Assembly (NCBI RefSeq): GCF_900108855.1
Contig: NZ_FNXY01000006.1
Span: 310,001 to 374,000, forward strand
DNA from: Dyadobacter koreensis
GTDB taxonomy: Bacteria; Bacteroidota; Bacteroidia; Cytophagales; Spirosomataceae
DNA: 64,000 nucleotides
Direction: 5' to 3'
Below, one piece after another: positions 28,185 to 36,755 of the stretch. The notes under the pieces are model-generated. The model saw nothing but the letters and a program-made list of their open reading frames with translations. It was not told the origin of the DNA and made no database searches. Both the position numbers and the translations under genes were made by a program. How positions within the stretch are numbered: the stretch's first letter is position 1; the number at the start of each line of letters is the position of its first letter.

Positions 28185-31100
28185 TTGAGAAAAATAAATT
28201 ACACTTCAGCGACTAACATGTTTTATACAACCCTGCTGATCTGCGGGTTGTATTTGCTTGTTGACGTACAGGTTTTTGCTCAAACGAAGATTAAAGAACC
28301 CCTTCCGGTAGGGCTTGGAAAAGACGGGAAGCTCCTCTATATACCGGATTCACTGGGCAACAGGATTATTGATTTTTCTCATAGCGGCTACGAAGGAGGC
28401 AATTTCGGGATTCCGGATGTTCCTATTAAGGTTATTGTTCCTGTAAAATCCGGTGACGCCACAGGGAGGATTCAATCCGCATTGGATTACGTAGCCTCAC
28501 TGCCTTTGGATCAAAATAACTTTCGCGGTGCAGTGCTTTTAGAAAAAGGTATCCATTCGATTTCCGGAAGTCTTTTGATAGCAAAGTCAGGTGTGGTTTT
28601 AAAAGGAAGTGGAGCTGGCAGGGAGGGTACTATATTATTTGGTGCTGGCAAAACCCGCGAGACGATGATTACCGTTGCCGGGGTCAATGATTTCAGACCA
28701 GGAAAAGAAATTTCGATCTTAGAAGATTATGTCCCGGTAAATGCCACGACTTTTAAAATTCAAAATGCGGAATTGATAACAAAGGGAGACCGTGTCCGTA
28801 TCAAAAGACCTTCTATAAAAGCATGGATTCAGGCGCTTGAAATGGAAGAATTTGGAGGCGAAACCGAATGGCTTGGCTGGAAACCGGGCCAGCATGAGCT
28901 CGTTTGGGATCGTATTGTAACGTCGGTTTCAGGAAGTCAAATAACTATAGATGTGCCGATAACGACTGCACTGGAAAAGAAGTATGGCGGCGGATTTATT
29001 TCTGCCTACGAGTGGAAAGGTCGAATTTCGCACGTTGGAGTCGAGAATCTGAGCCTGGAATCCAGTTTTGATGAAACAAATCTCAAAGACGAAGATCATC
29101 GCTGGATGGGATTGACATTTGGGAATATTGAAAATGGCTGGGTTCGTCAGGTGAATTTTAAAAATTTGGCAGGATCGGCCGTAGCTCTTTATGAAACCGC
29201 TTCGAAGGTTACAGTCGAAGATTGCAAATCACTAAATCCGGTGTCGGAAATTGGCGGTCAGCGGCGATATACTTTTTTCACTCAGGGGCAGCAAACGCTT
29301 TTTCAACGCTGTTATGCCGAGTATGGCTATCATGATTTTTCCACAGGTTTTTGCACAGCCGGACCCAATGCTTTTGTTCAGTGCGAATCCCGTTTGCCAT
29401 ATAATTTCAGCGGCACAATCGATAGCTGGGCATCGGGCGTTCTTTTCGATATTGTCAATGTCGATGGCAATGCCTTATCTTTTAAAAATCGAGGACAAGA
29501 TGGGCACGGTGCTGGGTGGACTGCGGCAAACAGCGTTTTCTGGCAGTGTTCTGCTTCAAAAATGGAGAATTTCAGTCCTCCTGCGGCACGTAATTTTGCG
29601 TTCGGGAGCTGGTCACAATTTGCAGGCGACGGTTACTGGGAAAATGTAAATGAACACATCCAGCCGAGAAGCCTTTACTATGCGCAACTCGCAGAAAGAC
29701 TATCCAAAGATGTTTCAAAAAGAGCTTTTTTAATGCCAACATACACGGAAGCATCAAGCAGCCCAATGATTGAACAGGCTGCGGACTTATCCGCTTCGTC
29801 GAGTAAACCTGCGCTTCAACTTCCTCAATGGATCGACGAAGCGACGAATAGAAGGCCGATAGCTATTATGCACAACCAGGTCAGGGCAATTGATGAAATC
29901 GGAATTAAAAATGTCCCGCCTAAAAAGTATCTGCCGCCTTTGGAGATAAAAAACGGCTGGCTGGTTCGCGGTACTGAAATCGTGACCGGGAATCGGCAGG
30001 AAGTGCCGTGGTGGCGCGGAAGTCTCAGGCCTAATGATATTTCAGCTGCGAAGCCGCACATTACAAGATTTGTTCCGGGGAAAAATGGGAATGGATTGAC
30101 GGATAATCCTGACGAAATGACGGATTCGCTGTTAGTAAAAAACATAACTATTTTGGATCACAATTACGGTATTTGGTATGACCGGAGGAGGGACGATCAT
30201 GAACGAATCCGTAGAATTGACGGAGACGTTTGGCCGCCGTTTTACGAACAGCCTTTTGCCAGAAGCGGAGTAGGGAAGGCCTGGGACAACCTGAGCAAGT
30301 ATGATTTGACAAAATATAATGTTTGGTATTGGGACAGACTTCATCAGTTCGTCGATCTAGCGGATAAAAAAGGATTGGTACTATTTCATCAAAATTATTT
30401 TCAGCATAACATTCTGGAAGCAGGTGCTCACTATGCAGATTTTCCATGGCGTCCGGCGAATAATATCAACAATACAGGTTTTCCAGAACCGCCGCCTTAT
30501 GCCGGCGACAAGAGAATTTTTATGGCAGATCAGTTCTACGATATCGGTAATCCGGTTCGTAAAGAATTGCACAAATCCTATATTCGAAAATGTCTTGATA
30601 ACTTCGTTGATCAAAGCGGAGTCATTCAGTTTATCAGTTCAGAATATACAGGGCCGCTTCATTTTGTAAAATTCTGGCTTGATGTCATTGCGGATTGGGA
30701 AAAAGAAAAAGGAAAAAATGCGCTGGTGGCACTAAGTACTACAAAAGACGTTCAGGATGAAATTCTGTCTGATCCGGCATATGCTGGAAACGTCGATATT
30801 ATTGATATCCGGTATTGGAATAAAAAAGAAGATGGAACGTACTATGCACCTGCCGGAGGAAAGAGTCTTGCACCAAGACAACATGCACGAATTCAGAAAA
30901 CAGGAAAGGTTTCTTTCGACGCAATCTATCAGACTGTTTTAGAATACCGTCTTAAATATCCTGAAAAGCCTGTTTTATATTCATCTGCGGGTTATGATAC
31001 GAATGCCTGGGCCGTTTTTTTTGCAGGTGGTTCACTAAGCGGAATTCCGAAAATTGCCAGCAATAAATTTATTTCAGATATTTTGAAAATGCAGGTTTCT

Positions 31101-31340
31101 GTATCGGCGAATGGTCAGTATGGCTTAGTCAATCCAGGACAGGGAATGATCGCATATCAGCCGGCGGGAGAAATTCATGCGCTTGACTTGACGAAATTTA
31201 AAGGCAAATTTTTACTCACAAAGATCGATTCGAAAACGGGGAAAATTCTGGAAAAAACTGCAATAGTGCCAGGCGGTAACGTGCTGTCGGTCCCCAAACC
31301 GGTCGATAATCCAATTATCTTATGGCTGTCAAAGATGTGA
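28185..31340 (+). CDS. Exported beta-helix protein with DUF6298-like C-terminal domain
   Basis: This 1051-residue protein has a signal-like hydrophobic stretch (about residues 13-32, ending VFAQ). The frame's first start is a TTG at 28185, and an ATG at 28218 would give a shorter signal. The first half has Pectate_lyase_3-like beta-helix turns (AVLLEKGIHSISGSLLIAKS, VVLKGSGAGREGTILFG). From about residue 560 a second domain with an Arg/Asp-rich patch (IWYDRRRDDHERIRRIDGD) and a GH-like Tyr/Trp-rich core resembles DUF6298. Both parts are common in pectin loci, but I know of no established reaction for the second. It could be a lyase or glycosidase on a branched pectin. It precedes the next gene by two bases. 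Confidence 0.72.
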   Translation: MRKINYTSATNMFYTTLLICGLYLLVDVQVFAQTKIKEPLPVGLGKDGKLLYIPDSLGNRIIDFSHSGYEGGNFGIPDVPIKVIVPVKSGDATGRIQSALDYVASLPLDQNNFRGAVLLEKGIHSISGSLLIAKSGVVLKGSGAGREGTILFGAGKTRETMITVAGVNDFRPGKEISILEDYVPVNATTFKIQNAELITKGDRVRIKRPSIKAWIQALEMEEFGGETEWLGWKPGQHELVWDRIVTSVSGSQITIDVPITTALEKKYGGGFISAYEWKGRISHVGVENLSLESSFDETNLKDEDHRWMGLTFGNIENGWVRQVNFKNLAGSAVALYETASKVTVEDCKSLNPVSEIGGQRRYTFFTQGQQTLFQRCYAEYGYHDFSTGFCTAGPNAFVQCESRLPYNFSGTIDSWASGVLFDIVNVDGNALSFKNRGQDGHGAGWTAANSVFWQCSASKMENFSPPAARNFAFGSWSQFAGDGYWENVNEHIQPRSLYYAQLAERLSKDVSKRAFLMPTYTEASSSPMIEQAADLSASSSKPALQLPQWIDEATNRRPIAIMHNQVRAIDEIGIKNVPPKKYLPPLEIKNGWLVRGTEIVTGNRQEVPWWRGSLRPNDISAAKPHITRFVPGKNGNGLTDNPDEMTDSLLVKNITILDHNYGIWYDRRRDDHERIRRIDGDVWPPFYEQPFARSGVGKAWDNLSKYDLTKYNVWYWDRLHQFVDLADKKGLVLFHQNYFQHNILEAGAHYADFPWRPANNINNTGFPEPPPYAGDKRIFMADQFYDIGNPVRKELHKSYIRKCLDNFVDQSGVIQFISSEYTGPLHFVKFWLDVIADWEKEKGKNALVALSTTKDVQDEILSDPAYAGNVDIIDIRYWNKKEDGTYYAPAGGKSLAPRQHARIQKTGKVSFDAIYQTVLEYRLKYPEKPVLYSSAGYDTNAWAVFFAGGSLSGIPKIASNKFISDILKMQVSVSANGQYGLVNPGQGMIAYQPAGEIHALDLTKFKGKFLLTKIDSKTGKILEKTAIVPGGNVLSVPKPVDNPIILWLSKM

Positions 31341-31342
31341 TT

Positions 31343-32905
31343 ATGAAAAATAACAAGTGGTTTTATTTTCAAATCAGTTTTGTATTTTTCCTATGTTCCT
31401 GCTCCAGGAAGGATTTTGGTCCGGCTATTTTGAAATCTGAAAATTACCGGCATCATGTCGAGCATTTTAACCGGATGGAAGATGAGAATAAGATAAACGC
31501 GATTTCAAATGCGCAGTCGTGGGATTGGATGAAAGCAAATATTCCTCTTTTCGACTGTCCTCAGGATAATTTCCAGGAGATCTATTATTACCGTTGGTGG
31601 ACTTTTAGAAAGCATATTCATAAGACACCTCAAGGCTTTATTCTTACCGAATTTCTTGTCGACAGGAATTACGCGGACAAATACAATATGATCAGTTGTG
31701 CACTCGGACACCACATTTATGAAGGACGCTGGCTGCACGATCAAAGGTATTTAAACGAATATGTCCAAACATGGTACCGCGGGAATGACGGAGGGAGAAT
31801 GAAAAAATTATTGACTTTCAGCAGTTGGACGGCCGATGCCCTTTTCAATCGATACAAGGTTAATGCTGACAAGGATTATCTGGTTAATATGTTACCGGAT
31901 CTTGACGCCGAGTACAAAACCTGGGAGAAAGATCGCCGAACCGCAAACGGATTATTCTGGCAGAGTGACGTGAAAGACGGTATGGAGGAATCGCTGAGTG
32001 GTGGCAGGCGGGAGCAAAACGCAAGGCCGACAATCAATAGCTATATGTTTGGAAATGCAAAGGCAATAGCGGAAATCGCTTCGCTCAAAAAGGATACGAA
32101 CTTGTCACTGGTTTACAAATTGAAAGCGGACACATTAAAAAAAGTGATAGAAAACAGGTTATGGAATAACGGCAGCAGGTTTTTTGAAACGGTAAAAAAG
32201 CAAGGCAATGGTGATTTCGCCAGCGTTCGGGAAGCAATAGGTTTTATTCCTTGGTACTTTAATTTACCTGATGAAAAATACGATGACGCATGGAAGCAGG
32301 TTTCGGATCCGGCAGGTTTTAGAGCGCCGTTTGGACTGACAACCGCAGAGCGCCGACACCCTGATTTCCGTACGCATGGTTGCTGCAAATGTGAATGGGA
32401 TGGAGCCATATGGCCTTTCGCGACTTCGCAGACATTAACAGGAATGGCGAATAGGATGAATAACGACACGAAGAAAATACTGGCAGATACCACCTATTAT
32501 CGATTGATGGAGCTGTATGTGGAATCACAATATTATCGGGGAAAGCCTTATATCGGAGAATATCTTGACGAGACTACGGGCTATTGGCTCAAAGGTGACC
32601 AGGAGCGAAGCCGCTACTATAACCACTCTACTTTCAACGATTTAATAATCTCCGGTTTAATCGGTTTACGGCCCCGAACGGACCAGGTAATAGAAGTAAA
32701 TCCGTTGGTTCCACAGGAAAAATGGGACTGGTTTTGTTTGGATAATGTTTTGTACCATGGAAAAATTCTGACAATTATCTGGGATAAAACCGGTGATCAT
32801 TACAAAAAAGGCAGGGGACTGCAAGTGCTTGTCAATGGAAAGAAAGAGGCATCATCTGAAAAAATTGAAAGGATATTAGTTAAGAATCAAGCCGTAAGGC
32901 GGTGA
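31343..32905 (+). CDS. Lipoprotein glycosidase of the MGH1-like alpha/alpha-toroid type
   Basis: The mature start is the ATG at 31343 (MKNNKWFYF), two bases after the previous stop. Seven extra codons upstream would delay the signal peptide. The lipobox LCSC indicates a lipoprotein. The 520-residue body has alternating helices with EWDGAIWPFATSQTLTGMAN, DETTGYWLKGDQERSRYYNHS and NHSTFNDLIISGLIGLRP, the layout of MGH1-like (alpha/alpha)6 glycosidases. GH142, a beta-L-arabinofuranosidase family acting on rhamnogalacturonan II, has such a domain. I suggest that family without certainty. The gene is followed by a hairpin and a sialidase-fold gene. Confidence 0.62.
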   Translation: MKNNKWFYFQISFVFFLCSCSRKDFGPAILKSENYRHHVEHFNRMEDENKINAISNAQSWDWMKANIPLFDCPQDNFQEIYYYRWWTFRKHIHKTPQGFILTEFLVDRNYADKYNMISCALGHHIYEGRWLHDQRYLNEYVQTWYRGNDGGRMKKLLTFSSWTADALFNRYKVNADKDYLVNMLPDLDAEYKTWEKDRRTANGLFWQSDVKDGMEESLSGGRREQNARPTINSYMFGNAKAIAEIASLKKDTNLSLVYKLKADTLKKVIENRLWNNGSRFFETVKKQGNGDFASVREAIGFIPWYFNLPDEKYDDAWKQVSDPAGFRAPFGLTTAERRHPDFRTHGCCKCEWDGAIWPFATSQTLTGMANRMNNDTKKILADTTYYRLMELYVESQYYRGKPYIGEYLDETTGYWLKGDQERSRYYNHSTFNDLIISGLIGLRPRTDQVIEVNPLVPQEKWDWFCLDNVLYHGKILTIIWDKTGDHYKKGRGLQVLVNGKKEASSEKIERILVKNQAVRR

Positions 32906-32907
32906 AA

Positions 32908-32937
32908 CTGTCCGACGACTTTTTTGTCGTCGGACAG
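32908..32937 (+). other. Intergenic hairpin between glycosidase genes
   Basis: CTGTCCGACGAC (32908-32919) and GTCGTCGGACAG (32926-32937) are perfectly complementary around six T. It begins two bases after a stop codon and is similar in design to the hairpin at 28067, with a GC-rich stem and T loop. No T tract follows, so readthrough or mRNA processing is more likely than strict termination. Confidence 0.6.
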
Positions 32938-32970
32938 ATAGAAAACACAATGATTATAGATATAGAAAGT

Positions 32971-34056
32971 ATGAAAAAACTGACTTGTATAATTTTCCTG
33001 GGTGCTGCTCTGAATCTGTTAGCAAGCACGTTATATGCGCAAACCTGGAAGGAAGGCATTCTCAAAGATGAATTTATTTTTGAAAAAACCTCTTTTCCGG
33101 AAAGTCATGCAGCAACGATTGCCGAAACGTCGGGCGGATTGATTGCGGCGTGGTTTGGCGGGACAAAAGAACGAAATCCCGATGTGGGTATCTGGACGAG
33201 CCGTTTGGTTAACGACAAATGGACTGCTCCGGTTGAGGTCGCGAACGGTATCGTGAATGATACGCTCAGATATGCTTGCTGGAATCCTGTTTTGTATCAA
33301 ATACCGAAAGGAGATCTTTTTCTTTTTTACAAAGTTGGTCCCAATGTGGCTGGTTGGAAAGGGTATATTATAACCTCAAAAGATCAGGGAAAAAGTTGGT
33401 CGAAACCAAAAGCCTTGCCGAAAGGATTTCTCGGTCCCGTGAAAAATAAACCTGTTTTGTTAGCCAACGGCGAGTTATGGTGCCCGTCCAGTACAGAAGG
33501 AAATGGGTGGAAAGTGCATTTTGAAGTAACATCCGATTTTGGAAAAACATGGCGGAAAGTCGGCCCGATTAATGACGGAAAAACAATTAATGCTATACAG
33601 CCAAGTATTCTCATGCATAATAATGGTGATTTACAGATTTTGTGCCGCAGCAAAAACCGCTCGATAGCCGAATCCTGGTCGCGTGATAACGGAAAGACCT
33701 GGTCTGAAATGGAGCTGACGGATATGCCAAATAATAATTCAGGAACAGATGCAGTAACGCTGAAAGATGGAAGACAGTTGCTGGCCTATAACCATGTGAA
33801 AACGCCGGAACTGGAGAAAAAAGGATCACGGACACCATTAAATATTGCCGTTTCCAAGGACGGCGAAAATTGGGAAGCAGCTCTGGTTTTGGAAGATTCT
33901 CAGATCAGTCAGTATTCTTATCCGTCTGTCATTCAGTCTGCGGATGGAATGGTTCATGTCGTTTATACATGGCGCAGGGAACGGATAAAATATGTCAAAA
34001 TTGATCCAGCAAAGTTGAAGACTAAGCCCGTTAAAGATGAGTTGTGGCCGAAATGA
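32971..34056 (+). CDS. Exported sialidase-fold (BNR) glycosidase
   Basis: This 361-residue protein has a signal peptide ending LYAQ (about residue 24). The start at 32971 is preferred over the upstream open frame because it gives a canonical signal. The body is a six-bladed propeller of the sialidase superfamily: SHAATIAETSGGLIAAWFGG, then Asp-box-like SKDQGKSWS, SDFGKTWR and SRDNGKTWS, then NNNSGTDAVTLKDGRQLLAYN. The fold is used by GH33 sialidases and by enzymes acting on other ulosonic acids such as Kdo. Plant pectin RG-II contains Kdo and Dha, which would suit the locus. Substrate is inferred from context only. Confidence 0.75.
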   Translation: MKKLTCIIFLGAALNLLASTLYAQTWKEGILKDEFIFEKTSFPESHAATIAETSGGLIAAWFGGTKERNPDVGIWTSRLVNDKWTAPVEVANGIVNDTLRYACWNPVLYQIPKGDLFLFYKVGPNVAGWKGYIITSKDQGKSWSKPKALPKGFLGPVKNKPVLLANGELWCPSSTEGNGWKVHFEVTSDFGKTWRKVGPINDGKTINAIQPSILMHNNGDLQILCRSKNRSIAESWSRDNGKTWSEMELTDMPNNNSGTDAVTLKDGRQLLAYNHVKTPELEKKGSRTPLNIAVSKDGENWEAALVLEDSQISQYSYPSVIQSADGMVHVVYTWRRERIKYVKIDPAKLKTKPVKDELWPK

Positions 34057-34133
34057 AGGATATCAAACTGAGCAGAAAATCTATTCAGCCGGTTTCAAAG
34101 GTTGATCGTTCCGAAATAAAGGATGATAGATAA
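34053..34133 (+). CDS. 26-residue mini-ORF overlapping the sialidase-like gene stop
   Basis: An ATG at 34053 overlaps the TGA of the sialidase-like gene as ATGA and opens 26 codons starting MKDIKLSRK, ending TAA at 34131. The basic start resembles the first residues of exported or Tat-type proteins, where SRK would be followed by a hydrophobic stretch. None follows. It may be the decayed remnant of a lost gene or a non-functional frame. Confidence 0.25.
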   Translation: MKDIKLSRKSIQPVSKVDRSEIKDDR

Positions 34134-34163
34134 AATTTCTTATTCCATGCAACAGACAAATCA

Positions 34164-35051
34164 ATGCGCAGCCAAAACCGATTTAAAACACTACTAATCG
34201 CTGTTATTTTTCTTTTTTTTCTGACTAATCTCGAAGCAAAGGACAAACGACAAAAAGAACAGCGCTATAAAATCGCAGTTATTGACCTGATGATTTTGAA
34301 GCGTCAAAAAATAAGTGCCATTCCCTTAGCCAAAGAAATTGGCGCTGACGGGCTAGAAATTGACATGGGTGGACTTGGAAAAAGAGAATCCTTCGACAAT
34401 AAACTTGCTGACGCTGAAATCAGAAAGCAATATATGGACAAGGCGCAACAGCTCAATCTGGAATTTTGCTCCCTGGCGATGACGGGATTTTACGCACAGT
34501 CTTTTGCAAAACGGGAAGGTGTAGATAAGATGGTCGGCGACTGTATCGAAACCATGAAGCAGATGAATATTAAGGTAGCTTTTCTTCCGCTTGGAGTTCA
34601 GGGTGATTTGGTTAAAAATCCGGAATTACGCCCGTTGATCGTTGAGCGATTAAAATCGGTAGCTAAAATCGCTGAAAAAGCAAAAGTGATTATTGGGATT
34701 GAAACTGCACTGAGCGCGTCAGAGGAGGTGAAGTTGCTAAAAGAAATAGGTTCGAAATCGATTCAGGTATATTTCAATTTTTCTAATCCACTGGAAGCAG
34801 GACGCGATTTGTATAAAGAACTGGAAATTCTTGGAAAAAACAGGATTTGTCAAATCCATTGTACTGATAAAGACGGTGTCTGGCTGGAAAATAATACCCG
34901 GCTTGACATGAAAAAGGTGAAAAGTACACTCGATAAAATGGGCTGGAAAGGTTGGTTGGTCGTTGAAAGGTCGAGGGATGCTTCGAACCCCAGGGATGTT
35001 CAAGGAAATTTTAGTGCGAATACTGCCTATTTAAAAAAGATATTTCAATAA
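34164..35051 (+). CDS. Exported xylose-isomerase-like TIM barrel protein
   Basis: This 295-residue protein has a clear signal or anchor (about residues 8-25, VIFLFFLTNLEA) in front of an AP endonuclease 2/sugar isomerase-like TIM barrel. Visible barrel elements are KEIGADGLEIDMGG, LNLEFCSLAMTGFY, VIIGIETALSAS, ICQIHCTDKDGVWLE and LVVERSRDASNP. Relatives isomerise or epimerise sugars, binding a divalent metal through Glu, His and Asp, and are normally cytosolic. Export is uncommon outside Bacteroidota. Acting on a released sugar in the periplasm is an inference. It lies 108 bases after the sialidase-like gene and 14 bases before the DUF3826-like gene. Confidence 0.75.
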   Translation: MRSQNRFKTLLIAVIFLFFLTNLEAKDKRQKEQRYKIAVIDLMILKRQKISAIPLAKEIGADGLEIDMGGLGKRESFDNKLADAEIRKQYMDKAQQLNLEFCSLAMTGFYAQSFAKREGVDKMVGDCIETMKQMNIKVAFLPLGVQGDLVKNPELRPLIVERLKSVAKIAEKAKVIIGIETALSASEEVKLLKEIGSKSIQVYFNFSNPLEAGRDLYKELEILGKNRICQIHCTDKDGVWLENNTRLDMKKVKSTLDKMGWKGWLVVERSRDASNPRDVQGNFSANTAYLKKIFQ

Positions 35052-35065
35052 CAATTTAGAAAATT

Positions 35066-35734
35066 ATGAAAAAGTTTCTGACAGTTCTAACTGCAATTCT
35101 CCTGGCTGGAAATGTATCGTTTGGACAAAATAGTAAGGAGAGCGATGACGCTTACGTTAAAACAATAACCCAAAGAGCTGAAAAAATACTTGCTGCTGTC
35201 AACCTCACCGACTCTGTTAAGTATAAGAAAGTGAGAGACGTTATTGTGTCACAATATCTGAATTTGAACAAGATTCATGAAGAAAAAAATAGTCAGATAA
35301 ATAGTGAAAAAACAAAAGAGCCAATAGACAAAGAACAACGTGATAGAAATTTGAAACTGATAGAAGAGGAGGCAGGCAAGCGTTTATTTGTTTTACATAA
35401 AGAATATGTGAAACAGCTGTCATCTAACCTGACGAAAGAGCAGGTCGGGCAGGTGAAAGACGGTATGACCTATGGTGTTCTCAATGTGACTTATAAGGCT
35501 TACAGTGATATGATCCCATCCCTTAAACCGCTTGAAAAGGAACAGATTTTGACGTGGTTGACAGAAGCCCGTGAACTCGCAATGGACGCCGGTACCTCCG
35601 ACGGAAAACATCAGATTTTTGGAAAATACAAAGGAAGAATTAATAATTATCTTTCTTCTGCCGGATATGACATTCAAAAGGAACGCAAGGCCTGGGAGGA
35701 ACGATTGAAGGTCTCGAAATCGAACGGACGGTAG
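35066..35734 (+). CDS. Exported DUF3826-like protein
   Basis: This 222-residue protein has a signal peptide (residues 1-20, ending SFGQ) and is otherwise mostly helical and highly charged, with a probable coiled coil at about 60-110. It matches what I recall of DUF3826, a family frequent in Bacteroidota pectin loci. Its function is unknown. It is the last gene of the first block. A convergent IclR gene follows after 29 bases, and no strong terminator is seen in the gap. Confidence 0.65.
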   Translation: MKKFLTVLTAILLAGNVSFGQNSKESDDAYVKTITQRAEKILAAVNLTDSVKYKKVRDVIVSQYLNLNKIHEEKNSQINSEKTKEPIDKEQRDRNLKLIEEEAGKRLFVLHKEYVKQLSSNLTKEQVGQVKDGMTYGVLNVTYKAYSDMIPSLKPLEKEQILTWLTEARELAMDAGTSDGKHQIFGKYKGRINNYLSSAGYDIQKERKAWEERLKVSKSNGR

Positions 35735-35763
35735 TTCGTTTGATAGATATGCCTGACAAGCAA

Positions 35764-36534
35764 TCAATTAAGCCCCAGCCGCTCCAGAATTTTCTCAGCG
35801 GCAACTTTTGTTTTTTCAACAATTGCATCAAAAGAAATACTCTGATCCGATTTTGAGGTGAGTGCCGCGACGGTCAGAGCTGCAATGATATCTCCCTGCG
35901 ACGTGCATAAAGGAATACAGATATCAGTTACACTTCGGGTGGAATCACTGTCTTTTACGCAATATCCCAATGTTTTAATTTCGTCCAGCAGCGTAAGTGT
36001 CTGCTTTTGCTGTTTCGCACTTTGGCTCATGTAAAGATCGTTTCTTCTTAATAAGTGCAGGCGCTCTTCATCCCGCATAAATGCCAGTAAAACTCTGCCG
36101 GAAGTAGTCAGCAGCAACGGGAACAAACTTCCCTCTTCGATAGAAAGAGAAATCGCGCCCGGACTTCTGGACTGAGAAATCACCATTAGTTTTTCAATAT
36201 ATAAAATCCCTAGATGGCAGGATTGGTTAATTTCTGATGACAGCTCATCCATCGGGAATTGTGACGCTCTCCGGATATCGTCAACAGGAGAATGACGGTG
36301 TGACAAGTGAAAAAGTTTTAGTGACAGTTTATACTTTCCCGAAACTTCATCTCTGATCAGATAACCCCTGTTTTCCAGACAGACCAGCATCCGGTAAATT
36401 TCGTTCGGCTTCTTGTTAATTCCCGCAGCAATTTCTGTCTGCGACAAAGAAGTTGCTTTTAAAGAAAGATATTCCATAATATCCAGGCCTTTATCAAGCG
36501 CTGGGGCCTGATACTTTGATTCGTTTTCCTTCAT
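35764..36534 (-). CDS. IclR-family transcriptional regulator
   Basis: This 256-residue regulator has an N-terminal winged helix (about residues 10-75: ALDKGLDIMEYLSLKATSLS, AAGINKKPNEIYRMLVCLEN) and a C-terminal GAF-like effector domain (about 90-255) with the family motif TTSGRVLLAFM near 133-143. IclR proteins bind small catabolites, often sugar or aromatic acids. It is divergent from the oxidoreductase-GH95-kinase block and shares a 221-base control region with it, so it probably controls that block. The effector is unknown, and a sugar released from pectin is a fair guess. Confidence 0.9.
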   Translation of the reverse strand: MKENESKYQAPALDKGLDIMEYLSLKATSLSQTEIAAGINKKPNEIYRMLVCLENRGYLIRDEVSGKYKLSLKLFHLSHRHSPVDDIRRASQFPMDELSSEINQSCHLGILYIEKLMVISQSRSPGAISLSIEEGSLFPLLLTTSGRVLLAFMRDEERLHLLRRNDLYMSQSAKQQKQTLTLLDEIKTLGYCVKDSDSTRSVTDICIPLCTSQGDIIAALTVAALTSKSDQSISFDAIVEKTKVAAEKILERLGLN

Positions 36535-36648
36535 GTTTCGGGTGCTGTAAATCTTCGGATTAGTTTATTTGTAAAGGAACGATTTATATTTAAATAGATG
36601 GTTCAGAATGCAGCTATTGGAATATAAATGTGTCAATTTTACAATATT

Positions 36649-36660
36649 CGAAAATTTTCG
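36649..36660. promoter_or_regulatory. Candidate IclR operator palindrome
   Basis: CGAAAATTTTCG is a perfect 12-base palindrome in the 221-base divergent region between the IclR gene and the oxidoreductase gene. Half-sites CGAAAAT/ATTTTCG recur at the second susC promoter (44602-44651). Both A and T tracts are common in such DNA, so this is a candidate only. Confidence 0.4.
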
Positions 36661-36755
36661 CTCAACTCATGTGATATAAAATGGAAAATATGTTCTTTTT
36701 TATTCAGGGAGCATTAGCGAAATGAAAGTCATACTTAAAAGCATGGAGAAAATAG

